From Umbelopsis ramanniana AG (taxonomy: Eukaryota; Mucoromycota; Umbelopsidomycetes; Umbelopsidales; Umbelopsidaceae): a DNA stretch of 64,000 bases. Location of the stretch: assembly GCF_025399195.1 (NCBI RefSeq), contig NW_026252100.1:343572-407571 (forward strand), read 5' to 3'. Made by a program: the position numbers and the translations under genes. Below, one piece after another: positions 34,802 through 50,247 of the stretch. Below the pieces are notes generated by a model. It had not been told where the DNA came from. It ran no database searches and saw nothing but the letters and a program-made list of their open reading frames with translations. How positions within the stretch are numbered: the first letter of the stretch is position 1; each line of letters begins with the position of its first letter.

Positions 34802-34835
34802 CTTCACTTCGCTTCATTTCGTCGCTCTAGCCAAA

Positions 34836-38567
<3,732 letters not shown>

Positions 38568-39722
38568 TGGGATAAATTAATTAAAAATAGCATATTTCTG
38601 ACGATCTCACTTTGCTTACCGTAAGAGGCTCTTTTGAGGGCTCAACTTTGCGCATGTGCGTTCGGCAATTTCCTTTCTTGTGCCGGTTCCAACGCTGGGA
38701 TTCGATCTAGAGTCAGCGCGGGTCAAAAAACCCGTGATGGGGGGTTTCGTCTATGGTTCAAATCTATGCCTAGCCTTAGCAGCTATTGTCAGTTCACAAC
38801 GTTCTAGGCATGTATACACACTTCCGAAGCGGGTAACTGATAAGATAGTATGCTGTAAAGTGGGTTTACAAAGGGTCATATGTCCGCTAAAAGTTTAAAT
38901 GCCTTGCGTGTCGGGGGGGAACGCTGATAGCGGTCGGGTGAAAACGGGACGTCATCGAACTGTCCAATCAGGCAAGTTAACCAAACGATGCCAAACATCA
39001 GAGACCTACTCAACTGTAGGCAAACACTGAACGCAAAGGTATTGCTGTGATAGTGAATGCTATTGGATGAAAGCTAAGGATGGGGTGTTATGGAAAAGAC
39101 TGAGGATAGGGGAGTTGATAACGTTGGTGGGTATCTATGGTTGTACGAACTCCATTTATGAAATATGGCATTTACGACAAAGTTAGAAGCTCAGAAAAAA
39201 CAACGTGAGGTACTTTGAATCCATGATGGCTGGGGGAAGCAAAGCAGTGATAGATTTTTTGACTCCCCGAGCTATCAGGCCACCATCAATACCCGCGGGT
39301 CCTTTTGGTTGCGGCTGATTCCTATTTGTTCCACCTTTGCCCTGAACGCTTTGCTTCGTTTTCTTATATACTGTTTTGCTTTACTCCACACGGTATTGCA
39401 CTCTTTGTATTAGAAACATTGTTGTTTTGATTAAGAATCTGAACAGCGGATATTTTTCATTCGAATGTATTGATCATCCGCATAGCTGTCATTACCTTGG
39501 TTCTTTTTTTAAAAGTCATCGTGTTTCTACTCAGAAAGGCAAACCACAGGCTACCCTTCTCCCATTGTAATTATTTATTCTCTGGGTCTTCCCCGAAAGC
39601 CGTATTTACTTTTTTTGTTCCAACGCCTCTCCTCACACACACATTTTCTCCAGTAGGACCGAGCATCTCCTTTTCTTCCTTCTTTCTTTCTTTCTTTATT
39701 TCCTCTTTACCCCATCTAACGC
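38568..39722. other. Upstream region of the AreA-type gene
   Basis: About 1.15 kb separates MCM4 from the GATA gene. It includes a perfect 5-base stem (CGGGT/ACCCG) with a CAAAAA loop at 38719-38734 and a TTTC repeat shortly before the start codon. I see no gene. A long regulated leader would fit a nitrogen regulator, but that is only inference. Confidence 0.45.
39680..39697. repeat. TTTC repeat in the AreA-type gene leader
   Basis: Four TTTC-like units in a pyrimidine-rich stretch end about 25 bases before the ATG at 39723. Such tracts are common in fungal 5' leaders. Confidence 0.7.
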
Positions 39723-42220
39723 ATGCAGCTTACAAACAAAGGCCATGAGCCTTCTACCCAGCAGCAGCAGCAGGACAGTAAACATCGCAGGTCGATCAAA
39801 CAGTCTACAGTGGCAGAGAGTCTGTTGAGTGACACGTTGTTTCCTCCGAGGAAGCCAAAGCCGGCTCGTATGATCTACGATGACACTTTCGATAGTGACA
39901 ATGAACAATCCGAAGACAGTGACAAGGATCCTGTTAAGAAGGATCCGTTGGCTACGCAAGTATGGAGAATGTATACCAAAGCAAAGGACAATCTACCCAA
40001 CGGCTCCAGACTGGAAAATTTAACGTGGAGAATGATGGCTATGACTTTGAAAAAAAAGGAACGAGAAGCAGCAGCCTCTTCCACCGTATCGTCTCCACAA
40101 AGCGATGTCGTCGATGATAGAATCCGGCATACTTCTCAACCTCCTTCCACCTTCAAGTATCATGAAGACGACTACCACCATCCTATGGCTTTGGACCATG
40201 ACGTCGCAGCCAAGAAAGATAAAAATACCATGCAGCAGTCAGAAGCCCTTGTGCAGTCGCAATACCGAGGTGCAACGGGTACTGACCCACCCGAGTCCGA
40301 TGATACCACTGCTCTCTTATCATCATCAGCTCCTCCGTACATGTTTGATTTCTTGAACAGCAACCCCGCTTTAACCAATAGAACCGCCACCCAGCCAGAT
40401 TCCGGAGCCAGCAATACTTTGGTTTCCGGCAGTACCAGAGCCTTGTTACCTGGAAAGTCTACTGGCGCCATGTCGAACCGTGGCGGTCTACACCAACATA
40501 CGGTGAGTTTCATCGTGCCTTGATGTTCTTTGTTTTGTGCGCGCCCTCAATTAATCAATGGCATTTTTACCCCTTTCTCAAACGTAACCAATCTTAGCCC
40601 ACTAAACGTGCGTCTGTCGGTGGATATTCTCCAAAGCTCAGCACTCTCAGTAGTATCACTATACCAAGTACTTTACCAGAGGATTCCGATATGGACGAAG
40701 ATGAACAATCAACTTCTTCTTCCGTTGCAACTTCTCCTTTCGCATTCACATTTGATCAGAAGTCAGCCAGCCACTCTTTACCGGCTTTCGGTCCCTACCA
40801 CCAACAACAGCAAATGCGCATGTTCCATCCCGGTTCCAGCCCTAATCCTTTAATATCCAGCCCACCACCTATTATTCCAGAACATGAAGCTCAAAACGAT
40901 GGTTACTTTATGGGTCATCGTTTTTCTGAGCATAGAAGCGCTAGTCCTGGAGCATCTTCACTTTTGAGTCATGGACCCTTGAACCCTGCCAATGCCGGCA
41001 GTATGAGTTTTGAAGATCTACTGACTTTGTATTATAATGGCTCAGCACCTGTCCACGATGGAAATCCGGAAATGTTCATGAACCAGAGACCACACATCAC
41101 CCATCCTTCTACGCCCGATCTTCAACATGAATTTGGGAAATTAGGCATGCTACAAATGAACGGTCCGGCTTCACCGTCTGCCGATTCTGAAGAATCATCC
41201 TCTTTTGATAGCAACAGCCATATGACAAATTCGTTTACCAAAGGTAAGGATTTTTTTTAAAAGCGGGGAATTGAATGCATGAAAGTTGTGGTTATCATGT
41301 AATCTAAACTTTTTTTTTTTTTGTCGTCCCATTTGATAGACGATTCTGCTGACTCGCAACTAAATTCATATGCATCGGATCGACGGGATAACACGGAGGC
41401 AACTTTACCAGATATCTCAGGCAAGCGGGAGTCTCAAGGCCAGCTCAACCTAGCCAAAATGCCTGGAGCAACCAACGGTATCACTCGATGTACCAATTGT
41501 AGTACCACGACGACACCTCTTTGGAGAAGAAATCCTGAAGGTCAACCCCTTTGTAATGCTTGTGGATTATTCTTAAAACTTCATGGAGTTGTGCGACCAC
41601 TCAGCCTGAAGACGGATGTCATTAAGAAGCGTAATCGATCAAGCGGAGCTGCTCAACCAGCCAAGGCTAAGGCGAAATCGACGTCGGGTGTCAATAGTAA
41701 ACGAATCTCCGCGAACAACAATGACAATCTGAGATCAACCAATAGCTCGGCCGTTTCTAAGCCAGCGCCACCTCCTCAACCACAAACTGTACGATCCATT
41801 ACCTTTGCAACCGACGTCTCACGTGGAAATTCCACCCTCAATAAACGACAGCGGCGATCTTCACAAGATGATCTGCCTCAGCAAATCGGTTATCAAGATA
41901 TGCTGAGATTTTCATCATCAGCTCAAAACGATATACAACGACCTTCTATGCAGCCTCGTTCAAACACTTCTCCAGCTGGTACCATGCCTATTGGGAATGC
42001 AAAGAATTACTCAAATGAAGCTGCTGATTCGTCTTCGCCTACTGTTGGTAGTTTGCCATCCTCCTTACTACCCTTGTTGGCTGCTGCTACCAGTCAAACG
42101 GCCACCGATGAAGAAAAGATGCAGGGAATGATGTTGTTGCAACAAGTTGCTGCTTCATCTGGTTCCTTCAATGTGAACTCTGCATTATCCCATACGTCAG
42201 ATTGGAGACCATACAATTGA
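39723..42220 (+). CDS. AreA/Nit2-type GATA factor (nitrogen regulation)
   Basis: Exons are 39723-40502, 40598-41243 and 41340-42220, giving 768 residues. Near residues 79-102 is [20 protein letters not shown] followed by [10 protein letters not shown], the short domain (DUF1752) shared by AreA, Nit2 and Gaf1-type regulators. The single GATA finger, in exon 3 near 515-545, is [20 protein letters not shown] then [20 protein letters not shown] and [15 protein letters not shown]. The 17-residue loop and this basic tail are the near-invariant AreA signature. The rest is Ser/Pro/Gln-rich with probable activation regions. In other fungi such factors turn on genes for secondary nitrogen sources when ammonium or glutamine is low. 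The extreme C-terminus does not show the classic AreA terminal motif clearly. Confidence 0.9.
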
Positions 42221-42520
42221 TCGGTAAACTAGCAGGTTTACCATTGTTAAAATTCTCGAACTGTATGTCCTATCATTTGCCCTCTCTCTCTTGTTTCGCT
42301 TATCCACTCCCCTCCCCTTATTTTTTCATTTTACTCTATTGTGCTTATAGAAATTTTGTTATGGAGATTCCGACCAACTTTGTAAATAAAAAATCTTGCT
42401 TTTGGTCCACCTGGTCTCCCCACACCCCGTCATTCGGCGCCTTCCCAACATGTAAAAATCACGAGATCCACTCTTATCACGCTCTCCTTTCTCTCAATCC
42501 AAACCAATCGCTACAAAAGC
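42221..42520. other. Short intergenic space
   Basis: 300 bases between two genes on the same strand. A TTATTTTTTCATTTTAC stretch near 42319 and a pyrimidine-rich leader are present. No gene is seen. Confidence 0.5.
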
Positions 42521-43590
42521 ATGAGAAATTATGCAATGACCAATCTTACGCAGGCAAAACCTACCGCCCTGTCTGCGATTCAACAGACCAGTCTCGACAA
42601 CAAAAAGTGGATTCTAGTCGGAGCTCAACAAGCTGGTGCCAGTCCAAAGCGAATGGCAGAAATCGCTAGTCTCCCCAAAAGTACTGTTCGACGTATTCTA
42701 TCCAACTTCTCCAGAACTGGCATACCTTCTACATCGAGTTCTCGTTCTCATCCATGTATATATTAGAGTGTAATTCACAAGCTATCCTCACAAATCGGAA
42801 TGTTGCACTGACTGCCATTTTCATTGGGTTTTTTATAGACAAAGACATGGCAATAGTGGAATACGACTCTGATGGAAAAGTTACAAATTATGATGACAAT
42901 GTAATCAGTGTACCTTTTGACTATTAAATTCGGAAATTTGACTAACCAATTTTTTGATGTGCGGAACGATGCGATAACAAGGCCTCCACCGTCAGCCAAA
43001 GGTCGTACATTCGACCTAGAGCCAAGGATCTAATCGCATATGTCAAGGCTCAAAGAGCTCTGGAAGAGGCAGGAAATAGCAAGGTACGTATATGAATTTC
43101 CCGGCTCCTATAGTGTGCAATTATGCTAATTCCATATCATGGGTGATTCATTTAGACTACCACCAAGGCACGCATGCATCAGAATGTGGTCGCAACCACT
43201 AGCCATAGCACGCCACCACCGCCCACTTCAGAAAAGTTCCAATTGATGACACCTCCGCAAGAATCAGATACCATGCAGCGACAGGCAAATGCAACGGCGA
43301 CGATGATTGCTCCACTTGAAAAAAGTGAACGCCGGTTTTCGCTTCCACCTTCCCCGCCGCTCCACCCAGTACCACTGGACACAGCATTGCCCAGCAAATC
43401 CTTGCCTCAAGCCTTTTCTGTCCATGAACCTTGGACTAAACAAGATGATGAAATATTGCTCAAACATGTCTTCTCATCCGTTTCTGACGGAGACTGGACT
43501 GCCATTGAGAAAAAGCTGCAAGGCCGCCACCGTGCTTCCATATGTCGTGATCGCTGGAGAAAGTTGCAAGCTGCTATGCTCGATGATTAA
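42521..43590 (+). CDS. HTH-plus-SANT/Myb DNA-binding protein
   Basis: Exons are 42521-42755, 42839-42900, 42982-43083 and 43156-43590, giving 277 residues. Residues about 25-65 form a homeodomain-like helix-turn-helix, KKWILVGAQQAGASPKRMAE then IASLPKSTVRRILSNFSRTG, of the kind at the N-terminus of Tc1/mariner or Psq-type DNA-binding proteins. After a linker, LIAYVKAQRALEEAG and a Pro/Ser-rich region, a single SANT/Myb repeat lies near 220-275: EPWTKQDDEILLKHVFSS, then DWTAIEKKLQGRHRASICRD and RWRKL. No DDE catalytic domain is present. It is probably a transcription or chromatin factor, perhaps with a domesticated transposase-type HTH. Function unknown. Confidence 0.72.
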
Positions 43591-43931
43591 TAGTAAACCA
43601 TAGCGAACTATAGTTTTTTCCATTCATATTACGTTCTTAACGATGGGCTGTCGTACCTTTCTCGTAGCTTAATCTCCCACGCCCCTATCCTACTTATTCT
43701 CTTTAGTATATTGCATATCTCTAGTTCCTTCCCCATCCCTTTCGCAACTCGCTTATGTACATAGCAAATATCTGACACATGTCTCCATGGCCGCAGTAGG
43801 CTGTCTGATTGAATATAATTTTTTTTTGTTACAAAATATATATTTATACGCTTGAAATTGATTTGATGGAATTGAATTGAATTGATAGAGGGTATTATAT
43901 TGTGCATAATGGAGATGATGAGAGAAGAGTA
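43591..43931. other. Convergent 3' ends, no gene seen
   Basis: This AT-rich spacer of about 340 bases contains a GAATT-rich short repeat (GAATTGAATTGAATTGA near 43870). No coding signal is visible. Confidence 0.5.
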
Positions 43932-46885
43932 TTATGCCATAAAGGTAGCGACGGAACGAATGAAAGCTGGGGTGAGATTAGGGATAATAGTCAATTTCGG
44001 TGGAGGCACTGCGCTTTCATCGTCGAGTTTCTGCTGTCTCTGTTGCTCTTTGCGCAGACGAGTGGCCTCATCTTCTTCCTCATCAGCCGAGTCATCGCTG
44101 CTATATAGTTCTTGCTCTTCCTCATCTTCACTCATCTCACTGTCGCTTAGGAATTCCAGTTCCTCCATATCTTGAATCATGCCCAGGCCATTATTCTCTT
44201 TGGCGAGATCCATGATATTGACATCGGCATCAACGGCCAATTCATCCTTGAGCCCAGTGCCTTCCAGCACCTTTCTACGTGTGCGTTCCAAGTGTCTGAT
44301 CTTTCGCTGCAAGTGATAATCACACAGTTTGTTGATTTCAACCTTAAGCTGTGCGTATTGTTCTTCATTCAGGTTTTCTTCAACCAGCTTAGCCATATCG
44401 ACCTTGCCGGGCAGTCCGGTAGACATGGTGGAGAACAGCTTGTCAATGTACGACAACAGGTCATCGAAAAGATGAGTGGTGTCTTGGGAATGGACACTAT
44501 GGACGAAGCGATAGAAGTTTTGCTCGTGCTTGTCAATGAGTTGTATGAAAGGCTGTACAGTGTTTCTAACATCTAAATTCGAGAAGAAGTTAGCAATGAA
44601 TGTCAAGCGACATATGCATGAAAAAGCATGTTTCATTTCAATGCCTACCATCAACATCGATTTGTTCAACAAAAGCGATCAAATCGTCAATAAAGGCAGC
44701 AAGTTCAATGATGGAGTCTCCGATATTGGCAGCCTTATACACCTGGGCAAGAGGCTGGTAAAAGATGGCAAAGATATCCTTCAACAGATCACCTGTATTG
44801 CCCTAGAAGCCAAAAAAAAAAAAAAAACCGTTAATGGGACTGTCTTCATCTATGTTGCATCAGACTGGATGTACGGACGCACCTGGAAGACAAGTTCAGT
44901 CAACATCTCCTGATCACGCTTTCGCATATACAAAACATAGAGTTGGTGCAGTCGCTTAACGAGACGGCGGGATTGCGAGTTCTTCTTTTGTGTAGCAAAT
45001 GCAACCTTGGTGATTTGTTCAGCCGTCAAAGAAGGCTCGATGTCGGCATTTTGTAACAGACTAAGTGTCTTCATAATAGGAGAAAGTTCTATATACGGGT
45101 TCAATGATCAGAATCCCATAATACTACTCTATTGCTCCATCCAACAAAGCCCCTTACCATCATTTTCTTCAATTTCAACAGCAATCTCATTCTCTTGGTA
45201 CACTGAGTTGTAGATCTTCTTGCAGAGACCAGGATCATCGATGATCTTTTCCACGTTTTCGATGTTCTTTTGCGCCTCCTTTGCTTCCTCCATAAGACTA
45301 GCCATGATGATGCTGTTATGAAGTAAACAAATATTACATGTAAGTGAAACCGTTCAAACTCAAAACATGGTATTAAAAAAGAAAAGGTTCTCTCCCGTGT
45401 GCTTACCGTTGAAACAAGCTGCGTCCGCCAAATGGTTGGGCCATGAATAAATCAAGCACACCCTTGACCATAGCCATAGGATTGGAAATCTTGAGGACGG
45501 TTCGGAGCGTCTTGTATGGGATGAGACCATGCGTGCGTTTCAGATTCATTAAATTTTCAGCTGCAGCGTCGGAGGTCACAAAGTAGGTGTGCAAGACAAA
45601 CGCAAAACTACCAATGGTTTAGTTGTGGTGAATACCATGATCTCATTCATGACGCTTGAAACTTACTTGATCTTTCCCCACTCAAACGCACGTTGTAGAG
45701 AATCAGGTAGATCTCTCAATTGGTCTGCCTTCTTGATTTCGTTGAAAAGACTGATGAGACCACCAGGTGCAATGACTTGTTGCTTCAAAGTTTCAAGTTG
45801 TTCATTAAGCTGTTCGACTTGCTTATCGACCTCTTGTCGGAATCGCTTTTCCTCTTCAGCTCGGATGCGGTCTATGTTCTTTCTGTTCTCCATATCCTGT
45901 CGTTCTTCTTCAGTCAATGTAATGGGGTCAGTGCTCAAAAAGTCGTGGAAGACGTCGCTGTCGGCTAATCTTGTGTTAATGGCGATACGATGAAGAAAAG
46001 CTCTGAGTGATAAGCGATCTTTTTCTCTGAGGGCGTGCTTTCCTTTCTCTGAGTCCCGAGATTTGGGAGCTACATTTGGAACGTCAATGGTGGGGAACTT
46101 CTTCTTCAAATCATCGTGCAGTTGGCGGAACTGGCCATGACGTTTGGCAACATAGATGGGAAGATTGGGATCTTCACTATCTTCAAAGTAGGTTTGGATA
46201 ATGAACTCTGCGTGGGGCTTCTCACCACGAAGAGTACGCTTTTCTCCTACTTCTCGCACAGTGACAATATTGATGTCAAGACCATTGGTGCCAACCCACT
46301 GCATGTAGGTATCCTCGTTTTCCAAGTCGGCCAAGTCCCGGCTAAGTTTGTTGACAGACGCTTGGTTTTCAGCGGTCTTGCTTTGGTTCAGCATCTGAGC
46401 ATCGACTTTAATACCTTCTTCCTTTCCTTGCACAGTCTGGATAGCAGCTCCCAGCAAAATGACAATCATCTTTTCCACCTTGTATTCCATTTTCTTTCTC
46501 TGCGATACCTCATTCTTGTCGGAGGAACCAATCCTTTTCTTCTGGAATTCAGTTAGGAAAGTCTCGCATTTGCCCCAGAACTTGTCATCTTGCTCCTTCT
46601 TCAAAAATGGAAACTCCAGAACAAAGTTTTTAAAGATGTAGCGCAAGAACGGCAAATCGGAGTCGTTCAGGTCTGTATCTTGGTCCAAAAGTGTCTTGAA
46701 ACTTGCACTCTGTGTCAGTTTATCCAATTCAATATGAATCTCCTGTGTCACTAGTTCTCTTTTGAGATAATGGGTTTCCTTTGCATTCAAGTCGAAAGCT
46801 AACAAAGAACAGAGGAGGCTCAGCAGGGGTACAAGAAAATGAACGTGTCACATAGTCGGATACCATCCATATACGTACCTATCAT
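43932..46885 (-). CDS. PX-domain protein, Lec1/YPR097W-like
   Basis: Seven exons join in frame: 46885-46879, 46798-45667, 45607-45407, 45312-45158, 45088-44883, 44802-44649 and 44572-43932, giving 831 residues. The first coding exon holds only seven bases (ATG ATA G). It gives MIAFDLNAKETHYLKRELVT, which resembles the start of the PX-associated N-terminal domain. That domain spans about 1-130. A PX domain lies near 170-290, with NIVTVREVGEKR, RHGQFRQLHDDLKKKFP and KGKHALREKDRLSLRAFLHR. A coiled coil follows, then a C-terminal helical region of the DUF3818 type and an acidic tail. Yeast Lec1 (YPR097W) has this layout and is a lipid-binding protein affecting membrane lipid composition. PX domains bind phosphoinositides on endosomes or other membranes. 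The tiny first exon is the weakest part of the model. Confidence 0.82.
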
Positions 46886-47455
46886 GTTGAATAATCCAGA
46901 GGCAAGCTTTGAAAAAGTCTATACAGGGGTTAGGAATGGAGGAAAAGTGAGATGGGAAGAAGTTGGCTTGAGATTCTCGGTTTTATGACCAGCACTGTCG
47001 AGAATACTGGCTTTTCATGACGTCGGAAAATCTAGCTGTGGATTGCCTTTTCGGGAATCTGCCAATACAGCTGGGTAACAATGATCCCACTGACGAAATC
47101 ACTACATGATTTATTACGTTGTGCGCCTTCACACTGACAATCTCACCTCAACACTGTTAACTGCTTCTTGTAAAAGATGGTAGACATTTAAATGCCAAGG
47201 GATCATTTGATCCAGGTGGTGGCTGGGGTTCATGCCAGCCGAGTTGCCTTGGCATTTTTGTGAGCGTTTAGTTCCTGATTGGGCGAACCTGGATTATTAT
47301 TTGTCGGCACCATTTGCTGTGTCTTCATTTCAGCCAGTAATATTGTGATGATTTCTTTTTTATTTTATTTGACGGTTGGGCATGGAAGAATCGGAAAGAC
47401 GCCGCATGCCAACCACTGGAATAAGTTTTATGTAGCAGCAAGTTGTACATCCTCC
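46886..47455. other. Intergenic, no gene seen
   Basis: 570 bases hold the PX gene promoter and the TspO 3' flank. A frame at 47279-47503 on the + strand lies antisense to the TspO end and has no family motif. Confidence 0.5.
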
Positions 47456-48172
47456 CTAATCTCCCCTGCGTGCTTTCTTGGAAAAGTTTCGTTGATAAAT
47501 TGAGATAGTTAGATAAGTTGCGAACGATGACCAGCCAAGATATGGCAGCATCAACTGAGCAGCTTTACGATCCACTTTCCACCAGGTGTAGATCATGGCT
47601 GCTACATTTGCAGTTAGAAAAGCACAGTCTACAGCGGCCAGTTTGACTTTGTGAACACCAAAGAATAAGGGCGTCCAGGCAAAGTTGAGTGCTAATTGCG
47701 AGTAATACAAGTTCAAGCCTAGTTGAGCTGAAATACGTTGCCATCCGTTAGTCGATGTATATTCTTGAATTCACCCAGCGTTCTCCATCTTTGCTCCACC
47801 GGCTGCACTTACCCAACTCCTTAGTTTCTGGTGACAATGAATACGCCGCATGATTTGCAATCAAATGGCTGCCGTAGCCCATGGCTGTATACAGGCAGGT
47901 CCACACAGGTCCAAACACCCAATTCTGCACAAAAAAACGCGGTTAATTGTGAAGCGATGATTTTAAGCAAAAGTGAAGTGAAGACTTACAGGTGGACGAG
48001 CTGACGGCTTTTCCAAGTCCTTATACCTAACGGTGTATCAGCTTCCATGGTGTTACCAACAATATAGGGATCTTACTACTCACCATGTATTGACAGAGGT
48101 CCTGGTGATAAGGCCCATACCAATTCCTCCAACAACGGGTATAGCAATAGATATTGGTAGATTGGTAGACAT
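47456..48172 (-). CDS. TspO/MBR family membrane protein
   Basis: TspO proteins are small five-helix membrane proteins that bind tetrapyrroles and sterols; in eukaryotes they often sit in the outer mitochondrial membrane or ER. Exons are 48172-48084, 48026-47990, 47924-47813 and 47727-47456, giving 169 residues, a normal family length. Motifs in order are [38 protein letters not shown] (the family core, W-Y-x-L-x-K-P-x-x-P-P), WTCLYTAMGYGSHLI, LNLYYSQLALNFAWTPLFFG (with NFAWTPLFFG diagnostic) and WWKVDRKAAQLMLPYLGWSS followed by FATYLTISIY. Fungal TspO has been linked to porphyrin handling and stress. The ligand here cannot be read from sequence. Confidence 0.93.
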
Positions 48173-49066
48173 TGAATGTGAGGGGGAAGGGATGAAAAAT
48201 GGGTCAAGTAACATGTCGATTTTTCTGGCATTTATATTTTGCCACAAAAATTTGCCGCCGCCTCCGGATCGAAAAATTACGATCAGTAAGTGCCTCAGGT
48301 TTTAGTCATCGGTCGATGCGTTTCCATGAATGATTTGGCTTTATAGTCATTTGAAATGGCTTGTCTTATCGAGATACGACATTGTTTCCATGAACTATTT
48401 GTGTCATGGGCGATTTAACCAGCCATCGCCACTGAAGGTGTTGTTGTTAGGGGTCAAAGATAATGATGACGTATGAGACAGCAGCAATTGCTTGTCAGCA
48501 GAAACAGCTGGATTGACTATGGATTGTTTTACATTTTTTTTTTTTTTGGAGACAACGTCTTTTATTAACACTATGGTGTACGGAGTGTCTGCTACGGAAG
48601 CAGGTGGGTGAATTGAGATGTACTGTCGGGGTTTGTAAATGAGGCTGGTAGCTTGATGTTTGCCCGCTGGAGGGGTATGCAAACCGAACCGAAACCCAGC
48701 AGCTGGTTCTGTTTTCATACAGCCTACGTTATGTTTTTAAAGTTTGATGGATGTTCCGCTCATTACGCGATTATTAAGCATTTCAGAATATCTATGAATG
48801 CTGTACCTATAGTTTTCCACTGAATGGGTGGTAAAAGAACCCTGTTGTGCCGGACCACTTGTCCGTACAATAGCTTCTTGCTTGAATCCGCCAACGTATG
48901 GCCACCTGAAACAATTCTAGAGCATCTATAGCCTTTTTATGAGCATTCGTACGTTGAGCTATCGCTGTGACCGTCAAAAGGAAGGAGAGTAAAAATGACA
49001 TAAAGGGGCCGCCTCGACGGATCAACTTGTTCCCCACTTTTCTCTTGTATTACAAAAAAAAGAATC
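48173..49066. other. Divergent intergenic region, TspO and SDR gene
   Basis: About 900 bases with a T run near 48533-48547. The frame 48404-48718 on the - strand lacks motifs. Promoters of both flanking genes are expected here. Confidence 0.5.
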
Positions 49067-49968
49067 ATGTCTCCACGCACTTACTTCATCACTGGCAGCT
49101 CTCGAGGTATTGGTCTTGAGTTAGTCAAGCAACTTGCTGCCAAGGGCAACATTGTCATCGCGTCCGCTCGTAACCCTGACGGTGCTGAGCAGCTCCAACA
49201 GTTGGTAGACAACAAGAAGGTGTTTGCTGTCAAGTTGGATGTTCAAAGCGAGGAATCAGTCAAAGCTGCAGTTGCCAAGGTCAATGAGATTTCCCCTGAC
49301 GGTATTGATGTAAGTTACATTCCTACAGAACATGGAGTCGACATCGACTGAGGTTGTTAACCATGCTGCATTTATACACAGGTTTTGATCAACAACAGTG
49401 GTATCATCGCACCTAAGGGAAGCATTTCTACTACAACGTAAGTGCTGAGAAAAACTGGTAAAGGTTCATCTATAGCATAACTAACAACTCGGCCCTTAGC
49501 GATCCCGAAGTCTGGGGAGAAATCTATCAAACCAACGTGGTAGGCGTCGTCCGTGTCACTCAGCAGTTCTTGCCTGTGCTTCGCAAGAAAGACACCAGAC
49601 AGATCATTCAAATCAGCTCAGATTCTGCCTCCCTTGAGCTGGCAAATCGAGCTAACCTCAACGCTCCCTACCACTGCTCAAAGGCTGGTTTAAACATGTT
49701 TTCAAGGTGCTTGTCGCACGACCTTGCCGACGAGAAGTTCACCTGTGTCTGCATTCACCCTGGGTAGGTGGCTATTGTATCTTGTACTTCATGAAAAGTG
49801 ATGCTAACGCTAATGTGTCGTAGATGGGTCATTACTGATATGGGTGGCTCCAACGCTGATTTGACTACTGAGGTATCTGTCTCAAGCATGTTGAAGGTGT
49901 TCGAAAAATACACTCAGAAGGACAATGGCTGGTATGGCAACTGGAAGGGCGAGCGTATGCCATGGTAA
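49067..49968 (+). CDS. Short-chain dehydrogenase/reductase, copy 1
   Basis: This is a classical SDR of 235 residues. Exons are 49067-49309, 49382-49437, 49500-49763 and 49824-49968. The coenzyme-binding motif is YFITGSSRGIGLELVKQL, with T-G-x3-G-x-G intact. The structural motif is VLINNSGI, with Ser for the usual Ala of NNAG. The active-site pair is in APYHCSKAGLNMF, giving Y-x3-K. It resembles the fungal C-factor/sniffer-like group that reduces small carbonyls with NADPH. The substrate is unknown. It lies tail to tail with a paralogue at 50248-51198; both proteins have exactly 235 residues and share the first two intron positions. The protein ends GERMPW, and the paralogue ends GKTLPW. Confidence 0.9.
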
Positions 49969-50247
49969 ATTTGTGATGTTAGCTTTTTGTTATATTTGAC
50001 CAAATTTTGGCATGTACTGCAATAGCCTGTTCAATATAACTGTTGTATTCTACAAAATATGTATCGTGTATTCATGTGATAGCATTGGTGTTGAGGTAAA
50101 AAAAGTAGTGTCTGCTGGTTTATTTGAAATCAGTTATATCACAGCGGTAAGCTTATCTTACATTTTGATGATGCTTGCAAAACAACGGCTGCCAACATAG
50201 CGCTATTCATAAAAAATACAATATGTAAATCTATTCCACCTCCGTAT

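Noticed and set aside
38690..38800. Possible tRNA around GGTTCAAATC
   Set aside because: The T-arm partly pairs, but no matching acceptor stem or D-arm is found upstream.
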